This document shows positions 1 through 7,566 of a stretch of DNA of 64,000 nt, piece after piece. Below the pieces are notes generated by a model. It did not search any database. It was given only the letters and a program-made list of their open reading frames with translations, and was not told the origin of the DNA. Position numbers and translations under genes: made by a program. This stretch comes from Haematobia irritans (taxonomy: Eukaryota > Arthropoda > Insecta > Diptera > Muscidae): the NCBI RefSeq assembly GCF_050003625.1, contig NC_134397.1, forward strand, positions 98,750,162 to 98,814,161, in the 5' to 3' direction. Positions within the stretch are counted from its first letter, which is position 1. Each line of letters opens with the position of its first letter.

Positions 1-836
1 GTAAACAAACCACTACAATATAACACAATAAATATCACATTACAAAAATGTACCCAATTTGTTCTATGAAATAACCAAATTGTGTACATTTCTCTTAAGG
101 GCGAGGGTGTAGTGTGACCAAACACACTCTCCACTTCTTCCCCCTTATTCTTCACTTACACATGCATTCCCATTAGCATACAGTACTTTATTTTTGATCC
201 ACTTGCATTCTCGGTGCATTCATATTTTGTTTTTGTTGACGCAGGTCAGTCACACACTTGTTAGTGACTGAGTTGAATGCACTCAGTGGAGTTCCAATTA
301 GATGTTGGTGGCATGTGACACTTTTCATTGGTTTAGAGTTTCCAGTTGGGATTGCATACATTGTTTTGTAAATAGACCAACTGCATGAACTCAGAATTGA
401 GTCAAATGACCACCAATAGGAATTAAGAAAGGCCTGCATCTCAAAGAAAGTAAAAGTATTGGTAAAATGTAGATCAATTTTTCATAGAAATATATGCATG
501 TATAAGTGAGCTCCATAGTTCTATACTCCATTTATTGAAATAGTATTAGTACATTTTTCACTCAATAGTCAATAATTCTAAGTTCCAAATTTTGTATAAA
601 TTCATTGCATTTTCGAAAATAAAATCAGAAAGATATTACACAGAGCCTAAACAACTGGCTTTTATTTTTCTCTTCGTTGAAGTGGCACTGTAGAGTGCCT
701 GCAACAAAAATTAGCTGGTCTAGTGGTGCTCTTAAGCGCCGGCCAAAATTCGGGCAGGTAGGGATTTAGGAATCTCTGCATAAATCCTTTTTTTGTTTTT
801 GTGTGAACACTTGCCTACTTCCGGCAAGCATCCATT
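1..836. other. AT-rich stretch without a recognisable gene
   Basis: No open frame here resembles a known protein; the 83-residue frame on the minus strand at 188-439 has no domain I recognise. The stretch lies immediately 5' of a BEL/Pao integrase tail, so it occupies the place where the integrase core should be. That core is either deleted or replaced by unrelated DNA. The visible structure is a stem-loop near the left edge and a run of hairpins from 684 onward, both listed separately. Confidence 0.5.
46..91. repeat. Imperfect inverted repeat (hairpin)
   Basis: The arms at 46-61 and 76-91 are 16 bp each and pair with a single mismatch around a 14-nt loop. The function is unknown. It could be the edge of a small transposon or of an LTR. 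Confidence 0.7.
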
Positions 837-873
837 TTGTTCTTGGTGACCGTTTGCCTACCTCACGGCAAAC
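684..873. repeat. Cluster of five short hairpins
   Basis: Five inverted repeats follow one another: GGCACT/AGTGCC at 684-699, a near-palindrome GGTGCTCTTAAGCGCC at 725-740, GGATTTA/TAAATCC at 762-787, CTTGCC/GGCAAG at 810-828 and GTTTGCC/GGCAAAC at 852-873. The last two share the core TTGCCTAC plus GGCAA and look like diverged copies of one unit. The cluster ends at the start of the integrase tail homology. No known element class explains it. Confidence 0.6.
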
Positions 874-1166
874 ATTACAGTAGGCTCAAAATTGTACAGC
901 AAGATTTCTGTCGCAGGTGGAAGTCTGATTATCTTAAAGAGCTTCACAAAAGAAATAAATGGCAGAGGCCATTAGAAAATTTGAAAATAGGTGACATGGT
1001 CGTACTGCGCCAAGAACCGGGATCCCCTAATGAGTGGCGCCTCGGTAGAATTACTAAAGTATACGCGGGGTCAGATGGCCAGGTTAGAGTTGTCGACTTG
1101 AAGACACCGTCTGGATCGATAACTCGACCGGTGCATAAATTAGTTTTACTACCTCGAACTGAATAA
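837..1166 (+). CDS. pol: BEL/Pao integrase C-terminal domain (DUF5641-type), partial
   Basis: This is the tail of a BEL/Pao polyprotein. The family domain normally closes the integrase of these elements. Visible hallmarks are an aromatic-basic segment FCRRWKSDYLKELHKRNKW, then a beta-rich part with the W-R-L-G-R-I-T-K-V motif, and finally the ITRPVHKLVLLP end that is typical of the domain. Homology begins only near 880, so the ATG at 837 is not a biological start; the upstream integrase core is missing. The frame closes with TAA at 1164-1166. A related but clearly divergent copy lies at 48583-48937 on the opposite strand. Confidence 0.85.
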   Translation: MFLVTVCLPHGKHYSRLKIVQQDFCRRWKSDYLKELHKRNKWQRPLENLKIGDMVVLRQEPGSPNEWRLGRITKVYAGSDGQVRVVDLKTPSGSITRPVHKLVLLPRTE

Positions 1167-1237
1167 GTTTTCGCCATTGTCTGCCTCTTCTCCACACTGT
1201 CCCACATCAGCATTTCTTCGGACCAAATTTAATGAAA

Positions 1238-1260
1238 GTGATTTCTGTCTCTCTACAGTT
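1238..1260 (+). promoter_or_regulatory. Candidate 3' splice site before the extra BEL ORF
   Basis: A pyrimidine-rich run ending in CTCTCTACAG (AG at 1257-1258) sits two bases upstream of the ATG at 1261, with a possible branch sequence TTTAAT about 25 bases further upstream. This is what a spliced subgenomic RNA for a 3'-proximal retroelement ORF would need. The donor, expected near the element 5' end, is outside the window. The second BEL element has an equivalent acceptor at 48471/48472. Confidence 0.5.
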
Positions 1261-1629
1261 ATGGCTCAATATCAAGAAGAGTACCGCTGCCTCATGTGTA
1301 ATACAAGACACTCGCTAAAGCTGTGTCGACGCTTCTTATCACTGTCCCCATCGGAGAAAACCCGCTATGTCCACCAGAACCGTGTGTGTGAGAATTGCTT
1401 AGCCTACTCACATGAAATTAATAAGTGCAAGTGCGGGCCTTGTCGCATTTGTTGGTTCGGTCACCACACATTGCTTCACCCTATTGATGTGCTAAAATCT
1501 CAATGGATCGATATGACAGCACTGGTGTTGATGCGGCGCTCGAAAGCGGAAGAGGAGTCTAAAGTGGTTCGCATCTTAATGGACCCTAATGCCCCAAAGA
1601 GTTATTTGTGCCAAGTAATCCATATTTGA
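1261..1629 (+). CDS. Extra zinc-knuckle ORF in the env position of a BEL element
   Basis: The ORF opens with ATG just after a good splice acceptor and encodes the cysteine/histidine array typical of BEL gag nucleocapsids: C-x2-C-x3-H-x4-C near residues 10-21, a basic helix, C-x2-C-L-x4-H-x4-C and finally C-x2-C-x3-H-H-x-L-L-H. It therefore repeats a gag-type nucleic-acid-binding module downstream of the integrase, where env would normally lie. After the knuckles it enters a retropepsin-like region in which the expected D-S/T-G is replaced by a DPN-containing stretch, so catalysis is doubtful. A frame break near 1605 separates it from the next segment. I know of no standard name for this ORF. 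Confidence 0.6.
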   Translation: MAQYQEEYRCLMCNTRHSLKLCRRFLSLSPSEKTRYVHQNRVCENCLAYSHEINKCKCGPCRICWFGHHTLLHPIDVLKSQWIDMTALVLMRRSKAEEESKVVRILMDPNAPKSYLCQVIHI

Positions 1630-2006
1630 CGTTCGACTTCGAGGAAGAACCGAAACTTCCATTTGAATTCATTCTGACGGATAGTCACAGCGAAGTAAGA
1701 ACTTTAACAACGACTTTAGAGGCGAGGTTTGTCCCGTCGCCTTACACTCCTCTTCGCCCAGTTCGACCAGCGCCAGTATGGAAGATGTACGGTTTTGAGG
1801 ATGTGGCTGACTGCTCATTCTACTTGCCCGCAAATTGTGCTGTAGTTTTGGGGCAGGATGTTGCCCAGCGAGTGTTTCTAGGCCTGCCTGAGAAGGAGAA
1901 GGATACACTATACATCCAGAATACTATTTTTGGATGGTTTTTTTTGGAAGTGGACCAAGAGGCTTGGGAGTCTACGACGAAGCATGATTCTCTTTATGTC
2001 CCTTAA
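1608..2006 (+). pseudogene. DUF1758-like (BEL protease region) continuation of the extra ORF
   Basis: This frame has no true ATG at its start (the first codon is GTG) and most likely continues the preceding ORF after a frameshift or a short intron around 1600-1625. Its C-terminal half matches the pattern of the BEL DUF1758 module: ADCSFYLP, then VVLGQDV (the usual ID-x-LLG-x-DV), then QNTIFGWFF. That module ordinarily follows the zinc knuckles in BEL gag-pol, so the pair knuckle plus protease appears to have been copied as a unit. Base composition is less AT-rich than the surroundings, in keeping with a coding past. It ends with TAA at 2004-2006. Confidence 0.55.
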
Positions 2007-2197
2007 GGACCTAATAGTAATTTGCATTGAGATTGCCTTATGTCCCTTAAGAACTTGTAATGTCAAATGAAGTTGAAGTTTGTGATTTGCCCCTGGATGG
2101 GCGTGAGATATTATTTACAATGAAATTGATTTTGCCCCTGGTCGGGCTTGCTATTTAAGTTTAAAGATTTATCCCTATGGAAAAGTTTGAATTATAT
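2007..2197 (+). other. 3' untranslated stretch of the BEL element
   Basis: There is no ORF. It carries two copies of TTATGTCCCTTAAG (near 1994 and 2038) and two TTTGCCCCTGG boxes. It is cut at 2197 by the outer gypsy element and resumes at 12649 after the ATAT target duplication. Confidence 0.6.
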
Positions 2198-2792
2198 TGT
2201 TACGTTTTTATATTGAGACGTGTTTAATAACCCGATAATTAAAATACAGTCCTTTTCAAATAACGACAATCTACAATTTATTAGTTTAACTGATGGCTTC
2301 ACTTATTTGCTCTACGATGTGTACTGTATAAACTTTAGCTTACGACTGACTTGACTGCTCCCTCCGCCAGGGGCTTATATACCGTGATTTGACGATTTCG
2401 AAAATTCTGGATAGTCTGGCCTACAACCATCTAGAACTATCTTGTACAATTTATCTAACACCACATATTCAACTGGTTATCTTCATTGCCTACAGCCATC
2501 TGGAATATTCTATCGGCGTTACTTTACAGGTGATATGGCACACATACTTTTAGGCTTATGCTAATAATCTAGTGCATTCTACTAGATTAGGTAGATGTCG
2601 TGCAGGCATAAAACAAAAGGCGTTACTTTTACAATGAACGATTGGAAACACAAAAGATGTTTAAGAAAGTACTAGAAAATAAAGAAATGACTCTAACAAG
2701 TTATGACGTAATTTTATCGTTACAATTTGAAATTTAAATTAACGTAAACTAATTTAAATAAACTTAAATCAAGAAATATCACATTCGTAACA
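2198..2792 (-). repeat. 3' LTR of the outer gypsy element
   Basis: It is 595 bp with 7-bp terminal inverted repeats TGTTACG/CGTAACA. On the minus strand a TATATAAG box lies at about 2374-2382, and a candidate start region follows toward lower coordinates. The sequence matches 12054-12648 except for a handful of substitutions. Confidence 0.93.
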
Positions 2793-2806
2793 CTGCCTCC
2801 CGCTTA
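2793..2806 (-). promoter_or_regulatory. Polypurine tract of the outer gypsy element
   Basis: Read on the minus strand, AAGCGGGAGGCAG abuts the 3' LTR exactly, as expected for the plus-strand primer of reverse transcription. It overlaps the last codon of pol. Confidence 0.7.
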
Positions 2807-3088
2807 AGCCTGTTCGTCCCGAATAGGCACAGAACCCGTTCCGTATGGAGCCAAACGTTCCAGGTGAACGACTTTCATCTTTGACCTTGGGCTGTCGTCT
2901 TTTTGAATGCGGTAAACAACATCATTGATCTTCTTGATGACTTTATATGGGCCTTCCCACTGTGTTTGTAGTTTAGGACATAATCCTTTCTTTCGTTGCG
3001 GGTTGAATAACAGAACCAGTTGTCCTTCACTAAAGCCCTTAGTGTTTGCTGCACGATCATATCTCGCCTTCATTCTGTTGCTAACTAA
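2804..3088 (-). CDS. pol: Integrase C-terminal tail of the outer gypsy pol (3' piece)
   Basis: This is the terminal part of the outer polyprotein, separated from the rest by the inner element. It shows the chromodomain-like or GPY/F-type integrase tail: a YDRAAN start, a GQLVLL strand, then a W-x-GPY-x-V-x-K motif followed by V-Y-R-I-Q. The inner insertion lies between a serine codon and this segment. The reading frame on both sides of the duplicated CTAA is compatible, so the insertion alone explains the break. The stop codon at 2804-2806 lies within the purine tract just before the LTR. Confidence 0.85.
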   Translation of the reverse strand, partial: LVSNRMKARYDRAANTKGFSEGQLVLLFNPQRKKGLCPKLQTQWEGPYKVIKKINDVVYRIQKDDSPRSKMKVVHLERLAPYGTGSVPIRDEQA

Positions 3089-3219
3089 TGTGTCTTTGTT
3101 TATTCAATTCAAATCAAATAATAAAAAAAATGGAAAATAATTTTCTATATCAATTCAAAGGTAATTCGATGCCATAAATATTTTAACACAAAGGTTACTG
3201 AGATACAGGATATATCACA
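3089..3219 (-). repeat. 3' LTR of the inner gypsy element
   Basis: This 131-bp terminal repeat is identical by eye to 7436-7566. The gag-pol stop codon (3215-3217) lies inside its first few bases on the minus strand, so ORF and LTR overlap by 5 bp. Confidence 0.92.
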
Positions 3220-6200
3220 TCCTCCGTGCCAATTTGTTTGCCATCATCGGAGAGTAGCGAATAGGTTTGCGTTTAACCCTCTCCGATTTCCTCAAACGTG
3301 GTATTGGATTTTCCCTACTATATACAGCGTCACCAACATCTGGAGTGTGGATCTGTTGTGGGAGTGGTATTGATTCTGGGTGTTCATTGGTATTATTACT
3401 GTCCCTTCCGACAATTGGAGTATCTCTCGAATTAATTGTAGAAGAGTCTCCATCGATCAACAATGGGACAGAATACGTGTTGGTCCCGCCCAGCTTCGAC
3501 TCACAAGCATCCATTAATAATCGGGCGGCTTGAGACAATTCGGTGAACTCTGACGATACATTTGACCTTTTTATTTGATTTCTATGTCTTTTAATTAATG
3601 AATTATTTCCACTTCTAATCCAATACATTACATTGCCCATCCGTTTTAGTATGACCCCCGGTAGCCATCTTTCCCCTTTGCCAAAGTTCTTGAACACAAT
3701 TCTTTCATTAACGTTGAAATACTTCGATTTTGCTTCCGTTTTTTCTTCCTCCCTCCATGAATTCATTGTAGGATTCAACAAAGACAACAATGTTCGGGGT
3801 TGGCGCCCATGAAGCAGTTCTGCAGGCGATTTGCCATTCTTGTTTGGGGTTGTTCTATACGTACTCAAAAAAGCTAGTAGGGCAGTTTCGAGACTCTTAC
3901 CTCCCTCAATTTGCTTTTTTAATGATGTTTTCACTGTTCTCACAAATCTCTCGGCTTGTCCATTTGACGCTGGATGAAACGGTGAAGTTGTTAAGTGCTT
4001 AATGCCGTTTTTCTCACAAAAACAGTAAAATTCATGTGACGTAAATTGAGTTCCGTTATCTGTTACAATGGTTTCCGGTAAGCCTTCCGTCGCAAAAATT
4101 GACTGCAGAGCTCTTATTGTCACTGTCAACGTAGCATTTTTCATCTTTACTATATACGGAAATTGAGAATAGGTGTCGATAAGAACTAACCACATATAAT
4201 CATGGAATGGTCCAGCGAAATCTAAATGTATTCGTTGCCACGGAGCAGAAGTCTCCGGCCAAGGTGAAAACTGCTTAGGAGGATCTGAAGAATGTATAAT
4301 GCATGCGCGACAAGATGATACCAGTCTACAAATATCATCGTCTATCTTGGGCCACCAACAATAACGTCTACTTATCTGCTTCATGCGAACAATACCCCAA
4401 TGACCTTCATGCATCATCTCTAAAACTTTAGAACGTAACTGCTTTGGGATAACTATACGGTTGTAGTCAGTCTGCATAATCAAGACTCCATCGCGTTGTG
4501 TAAGGTTGTATCGGTGATGAAAATACGGCAAGCAGTCTTTGTCAGCCACTTTTTCGGGCCACCCCTCTAGTACCCAGTTTAAAACTTGTCCTAATATTCG
4601 ATCTTTTTTAGTGTGCTCTGCGACTTGTTTTGCATTCACGGGAAAATTTTCTAAACTTGCTATAACATGAACCTCATTTCCCTCCACCGACTCATCAAAT
4701 CTTTTATCCTCTTTGTAAGGTAATCTGGACAATGCGTCGGCATTTCCGTGGTGTTTAGTGCCTTTATACTTTATTGTATAATTATATCCAGAAAGGATCA
4801 CGGCCCACCTCTGAAGACGATTCGCCGTGGTTGTTGAAATTCCTTTCGTTGGACCAAATATAGTGACCAGTGGTTTGTGATCCGTCACTAATATGAACTC
4901 CCGTCCGTATAAATATTCATGAAATTTTCGAACACCAAATATAATAGATAGAGCTTCTTTTTCTATCTGGCTGTAGTTATTCTGGCTCTCTGACAGGGTT
5001 TTTGATGCATAGGCAATCGGTCGTTCTGAACCATCAGGGAATTTGTGTGATATTACAGCTCCCAATCCATACGACGAAGCATCAGTTGCTAAAACAATTC
5101 CCATGTTCTCATCATAATGTACCAGCTCTGCTATTTCCACTAGCTGTCTTTTCAATTCTTGAAATGAACTTTCTTGTTGGTCTCCCCAAACGAATTTTTG
5201 TTCCTTCTTACGAAGTAGATTTAAGGGACCGCATATGGTAGAATAATTGTTAATAAAATTGCAATAATAATTTACTTTTCCCAAGAAAGACTGTAACTCT
5301 GAAATATTTTTGGGCCGAGGCAGTTTCTTGATTGCCTCTGTTCTTGCACCCGAAGGAACAATCCCAGACTTAGTTATTACATGACCTAAGTACTCAATTT
5401 CTGACTTTAAAAACGAGCATTTATCACGATTGCATCGAAATCCCCCCTCTGTCAACCTTTGGAACAAGAGTCTTAAGTTCTTTAAATGATCTTCTTCTGT
5501 ATCTCCCGTTACAATTATATCATCTAAGTAATTGACACAACCTGGTATGTCTTGGATTGTCTGTTCGATTAGGCGTTGAAATATGGCGGGAGCACTAGCA
5601 ACACCAAATGGTAACCTCTGGTATTGGTACAATCCTAATGGGGTGTTGACTACCAAAAGTGCCTTAGATTCTTCATCCATTTCAATTTGTAGGTATGCAT
5701 CTGATAAGTCTATCTTAGAAAAATAGCTTCCATTTCGTAGTTTATGAAACAAATCTCTAATACGGGGTATAGGATATCTTTCCACGTCCATCTGAGGATT
5801 AATTGTAAGTTTGAAATCTGCACAAACCCTAATTTTGTTGTTGGGTTTTGGCACTATAACAAGTGGAGATGCCCATTGACTGTATTTAATCGGTTTCCAT
5901 ATACCTAACTTAATTAACCTTTCTGCTTCTTCCTTAAAAAGGTCATTCATAGCATACGGAATTGGTCTAGATTTAAAAAATTTTGGCCTGGCATTCGATT
6001 TCATATATATATGTCCCATCATAGTTTTACATAAGCCGAGTTCTTTTGAAAACAGTTTTTTATATTCTTTACATATATTTTCTATATGTACGTTGTCCTC
6101 AATCTTAAAAATATGAACTCTTTTAAATTCATCGTACCAATTGAGTCCGAATATATTTGAACACTCTACTGAGTCCGCAACAATAAGCTCCAAGTTTTTT

Positions 6201-7408
6201 ATTTCCCCTTCAATTTTTACTTCAACTTTCAGTAAACCCAATACGGGAATTTCGGTCTTACCATATCCGAAGAGCTTAACGTCTGTGTATTGCAGTTGGG
6301 GGCTTCCTAGCTGGTTGTACCCTCTGATTCCAATAACAGATTTCATAGCACCTGTATCAAATTGAAACTCCATTTCCTTACCGTTAATTTCCACGTTCAG
6401 AACTAATTTGTTGCCTGTTCTTGTAATGATACTATAATCAACATCACATGAAAGCATTGCAAATTCGTCTTCTACCGTTCGTATGTGAGTATTAGTATTC
6501 TGATTTGACTTGCATACCGGGGCAATATGACCGATTTTCTTGCATATATAACATTGGGCTCTACGATATTTACATTGTTCTTTCTCATGTGTCTTAAAAC
6601 AGCCCGTGCATGATGGCCACTGCTGACTCGATTTCCGTTTCCTATAGTCTTGATTCGAGCTTTGGTCGTATGTTTTCCTGGAACTATTTCTTACCACTAA
6701 AATCTCTGAATCGCCAGTATTATTAGCTTTTATACTATTAATTGTTTTCTGGGTAGTTTCAAATGTCTCAGCAATCTGCATCACTTCCTTAAGTGTTGGT
6801 TCCTCCTTATGTAGTGCAGCAGTTCTAACCGGTTCATCCGGTGTATATAAGATCACTATATCTCGAATAAGTTCATCAGAATATTCAGTAGAACAGGTTG
6901 CATTTCTACATACAAAATTACACTCTCTGGCCATACCTCTCAATTCAGTAACCCACTGATTGTAAGTTTCTCCTTCTCGTTTCAATCTCTTATAAAACTC
7001 ATATCTTGCTTTGATTACATGTGTCTTACTTTTGTAGTGTGTTTGTAAGCTGCTGATCAACTCTGTGTAGGACAATAACTGTAGTCTCTCCTTCCCAACA
7101 AGTTTCTGTAGAACGCAAAATGTTTTATCTCCAATCCAAGATAATAAAAAGGATCTTTTGCGACCGTCATCATCCACTCCATAAGCTTTAAAATGTTCCT
7201 CTAGTTGTCTCTTATAGGAATCAAATTCGGTCACTTCTTCCTCAAAGTGATGAAATTTCGGCACTGATATACTTCCTGGCAATGTACTAACAGCTGGACT
7301 AGCTATACGCTGGTTCAATACACTTGCAAAGAATTCCTGTTGTTGTGTCAGCATTTGTTGTGCCCAAGCTTGCTGACGTTCCAAAATTTGTTCAAACGCT
7401 TGCTCCAT
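3215..7408 (-). CDS. gag-pol: Gag-Pol polyprotein of the inner gypsy element
   Basis: One 1,397-residue frame holds everything needed for retrotransposition. The gag core covers roughly residues 50-230, with zinc knuckles near 267-279 and 286-299. The retropepsin has D-T-G-A at 351-354. In the reverse transcriptase the active site YLDD is at 627-630. RNase H begins with ATDAS near 775. The integrase zinc site uses H1000, H1003, C1033 and C1036, and its catalytic residues D1063, D1117 and E1153 have the expected D-35-E spacing. No stop or frameshift is visible. Gag and Pol are fused in one frame, so no frameshift site is required. The ATG at 7406-7408 is the first after the primer-binding site, leaving a very short leader. 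The product acts in cytoplasmic particles and then in the nucleus for integration. Confidence 0.93.
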   Translation of the reverse strand: MEQAFEQILERQQAWAQQMLTQQQEFFASVLNQRIASPAVSTLPGSISVPKFHHFEEEVTEFDSYKRQLEEHFKAYGVDDDGRKRSFLLSWIGDKTFCVLQKLVGKERLQLLSYTELISSLQTHYKSKTHVIKARYEFYKRLKREGETYNQWVTELRGMARECNFVCRNATCSTEYSDELIRDIVILYTPDEPVRTAALHKEEPTLKEVMQIAETFETTQKTINSIKANNTGDSEILVVRNSSRKTYDQSSNQDYRKRKSSQQWPSCTGCFKTHEKEQCKYRRAQCYICKKIGHIAPVCKSNQNTNTHIRTVEDEFAMLSCDVDYSIITRTGNKLVLNVEINGKEMEFQFDTGAMKSVIGIRGYNQLGSPQLQYTDVKLFGYGKTEIPVLGLLKVEVKIEGEIKNLELIVADSVECSNIFGLNWYDEFKRVHIFKIEDNVHIENICKEYKKLFSKELGLCKTMMGHIYMKSNARPKFFKSRPIPYAMNDLFKEEAERLIKLGIWKPIKYSQWASPLVIVPKPNNKIRVCADFKLTINPQMDVERYPIPRIRDLFHKLRNGSYFSKIDLSDAYLQIEMDEESKALLVVNTPLGLYQYQRLPFGVASAPAIFQRLIEQTIQDIPGCVNYLDDIIVTGDTEEDHLKNLRLLFQRLTEGGFRCNRDKCSFLKSEIEYLGHVITKSGIVPSGARTEAIKKLPRPKNISELQSFLGKVNYYCNFINNYSTICGPLNLLRKKEQKFVWGDQQESSFQELKRQLVEIAELVHYDENMGIVLATDASSYGLGAVISHKFPDGSERPIAYASKTLSESQNNYSQIEKEALSIIFGVRKFHEYLYGREFILVTDHKPLVTIFGPTKGISTTTANRLQRWAVILSGYNYTIKYKGTKHHGNADALSRLPYKEDKRFDESVEGNEVHVIASLENFPVNAKQVAEHTKKDRILGQVLNWVLEGWPEKVADKDCLPYFHHRYNLTQRDGVLIMQTDYNRIVIPKQLRSKVLEMMHEGHWGIVRMKQISRRYCWWPKIDDDICRLVSSCRACIIHSSDPPKQFSPWPETSAPWQRIHLDFAGPFHDYMWLVLIDTYSQFPYIVKMKNATLTVTIRALQSIFATEGLPETIVTDNGTQFTSHEFYCFCEKNGIKHLTTSPFHPASNGQAERFVRTVKTSLKKQIEGGKSLETALLAFLSTYRTTPNKNGKSPAELLHGRQPRTLLSLLNPTMNSWREEEKTEAKSKYFNVNERIVFKNFGKGERWLPGVILKRMGNVMYWIRSGNNSLIKRHRNQIKRSNVSSEFTELSQAARLLMDACESKLGGTNTYSVPLLIDGDSSTINSRDTPIVGRDSNNTNEHPESIPLPQQIHTPDVGDAVYSRENPIPRLRKSERVKRKPIRYSPMMANKLARRM

Positions 7409-7417
7409 TATATTTTT

Positions 7418-7430
7418 ATCCTCGTCGCCA
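7418..7430 (-). promoter_or_regulatory. Primer-binding site of the inner gypsy element
   Basis: On the minus strand TGGCGACGAGGAT lies five bases inside the 5' LTR. It matches the complement of the 3' end of a serine tRNA (GCU anticodon) as I recall that tRNA, which points to tRNA-Ser priming. This should be checked against fly tRNAs. Confidence 0.6.
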
Positions 7431-7435
7431 ATTAA

Positions 7436-7566
7436 TGTGTCTTTGTTTATTCAATTCAAATCAAATAATAAAAAAAATGGAAAATAATTTTCTATATCAA
7501 TTCAAAGGTAATTCGATGCCATAAATATTTTAACACAAAGGTTACTGAGATACAGGATATATCACA
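7436..7566 (-). repeat. 5' LTR of the inner gypsy element
   Basis: 131 bp, TGTG...CACA on either strand, followed at 7567-7570 by the CTAA target duplication. No clear TATA box is visible; an LTR this short probably relies on an initiator-type promoter, which is inference. Confidence 0.92.

Larger units (their letters stand above)
3089..7566 (-). mobile_element. Inner Ty3/gypsy retrotransposon, apparently full length
   Basis: The element is 4,478 bp with short 131-bp LTRs (TGTG...CACA) that I read as identical, flanked by a CTAA target duplication at 3085-3088 and 7567-7570. It has one uninterrupted gag-pol frame, a primer-binding site and a purine tract. Short LTRs and a single ORF resemble mag-like or K02A2.6-like gypsy elements; the clade call is inference. 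Identical LTRs and an intact ORF make this the most recent datable insertion in the window and possibly still mobile. Confidence 0.93.

Noticed and set aside
188..439. 83-residue minus-strand ORF
   Set aside because: No similarity or start context, and it lies in AT-rich noncoding DNA.
837..840. ATG at 837 as the real start of the integrase-tail protein
   Set aside because: Homology to the domain begins about 40 bp later and a complete BEL polyprotein would start kilobases upstream.
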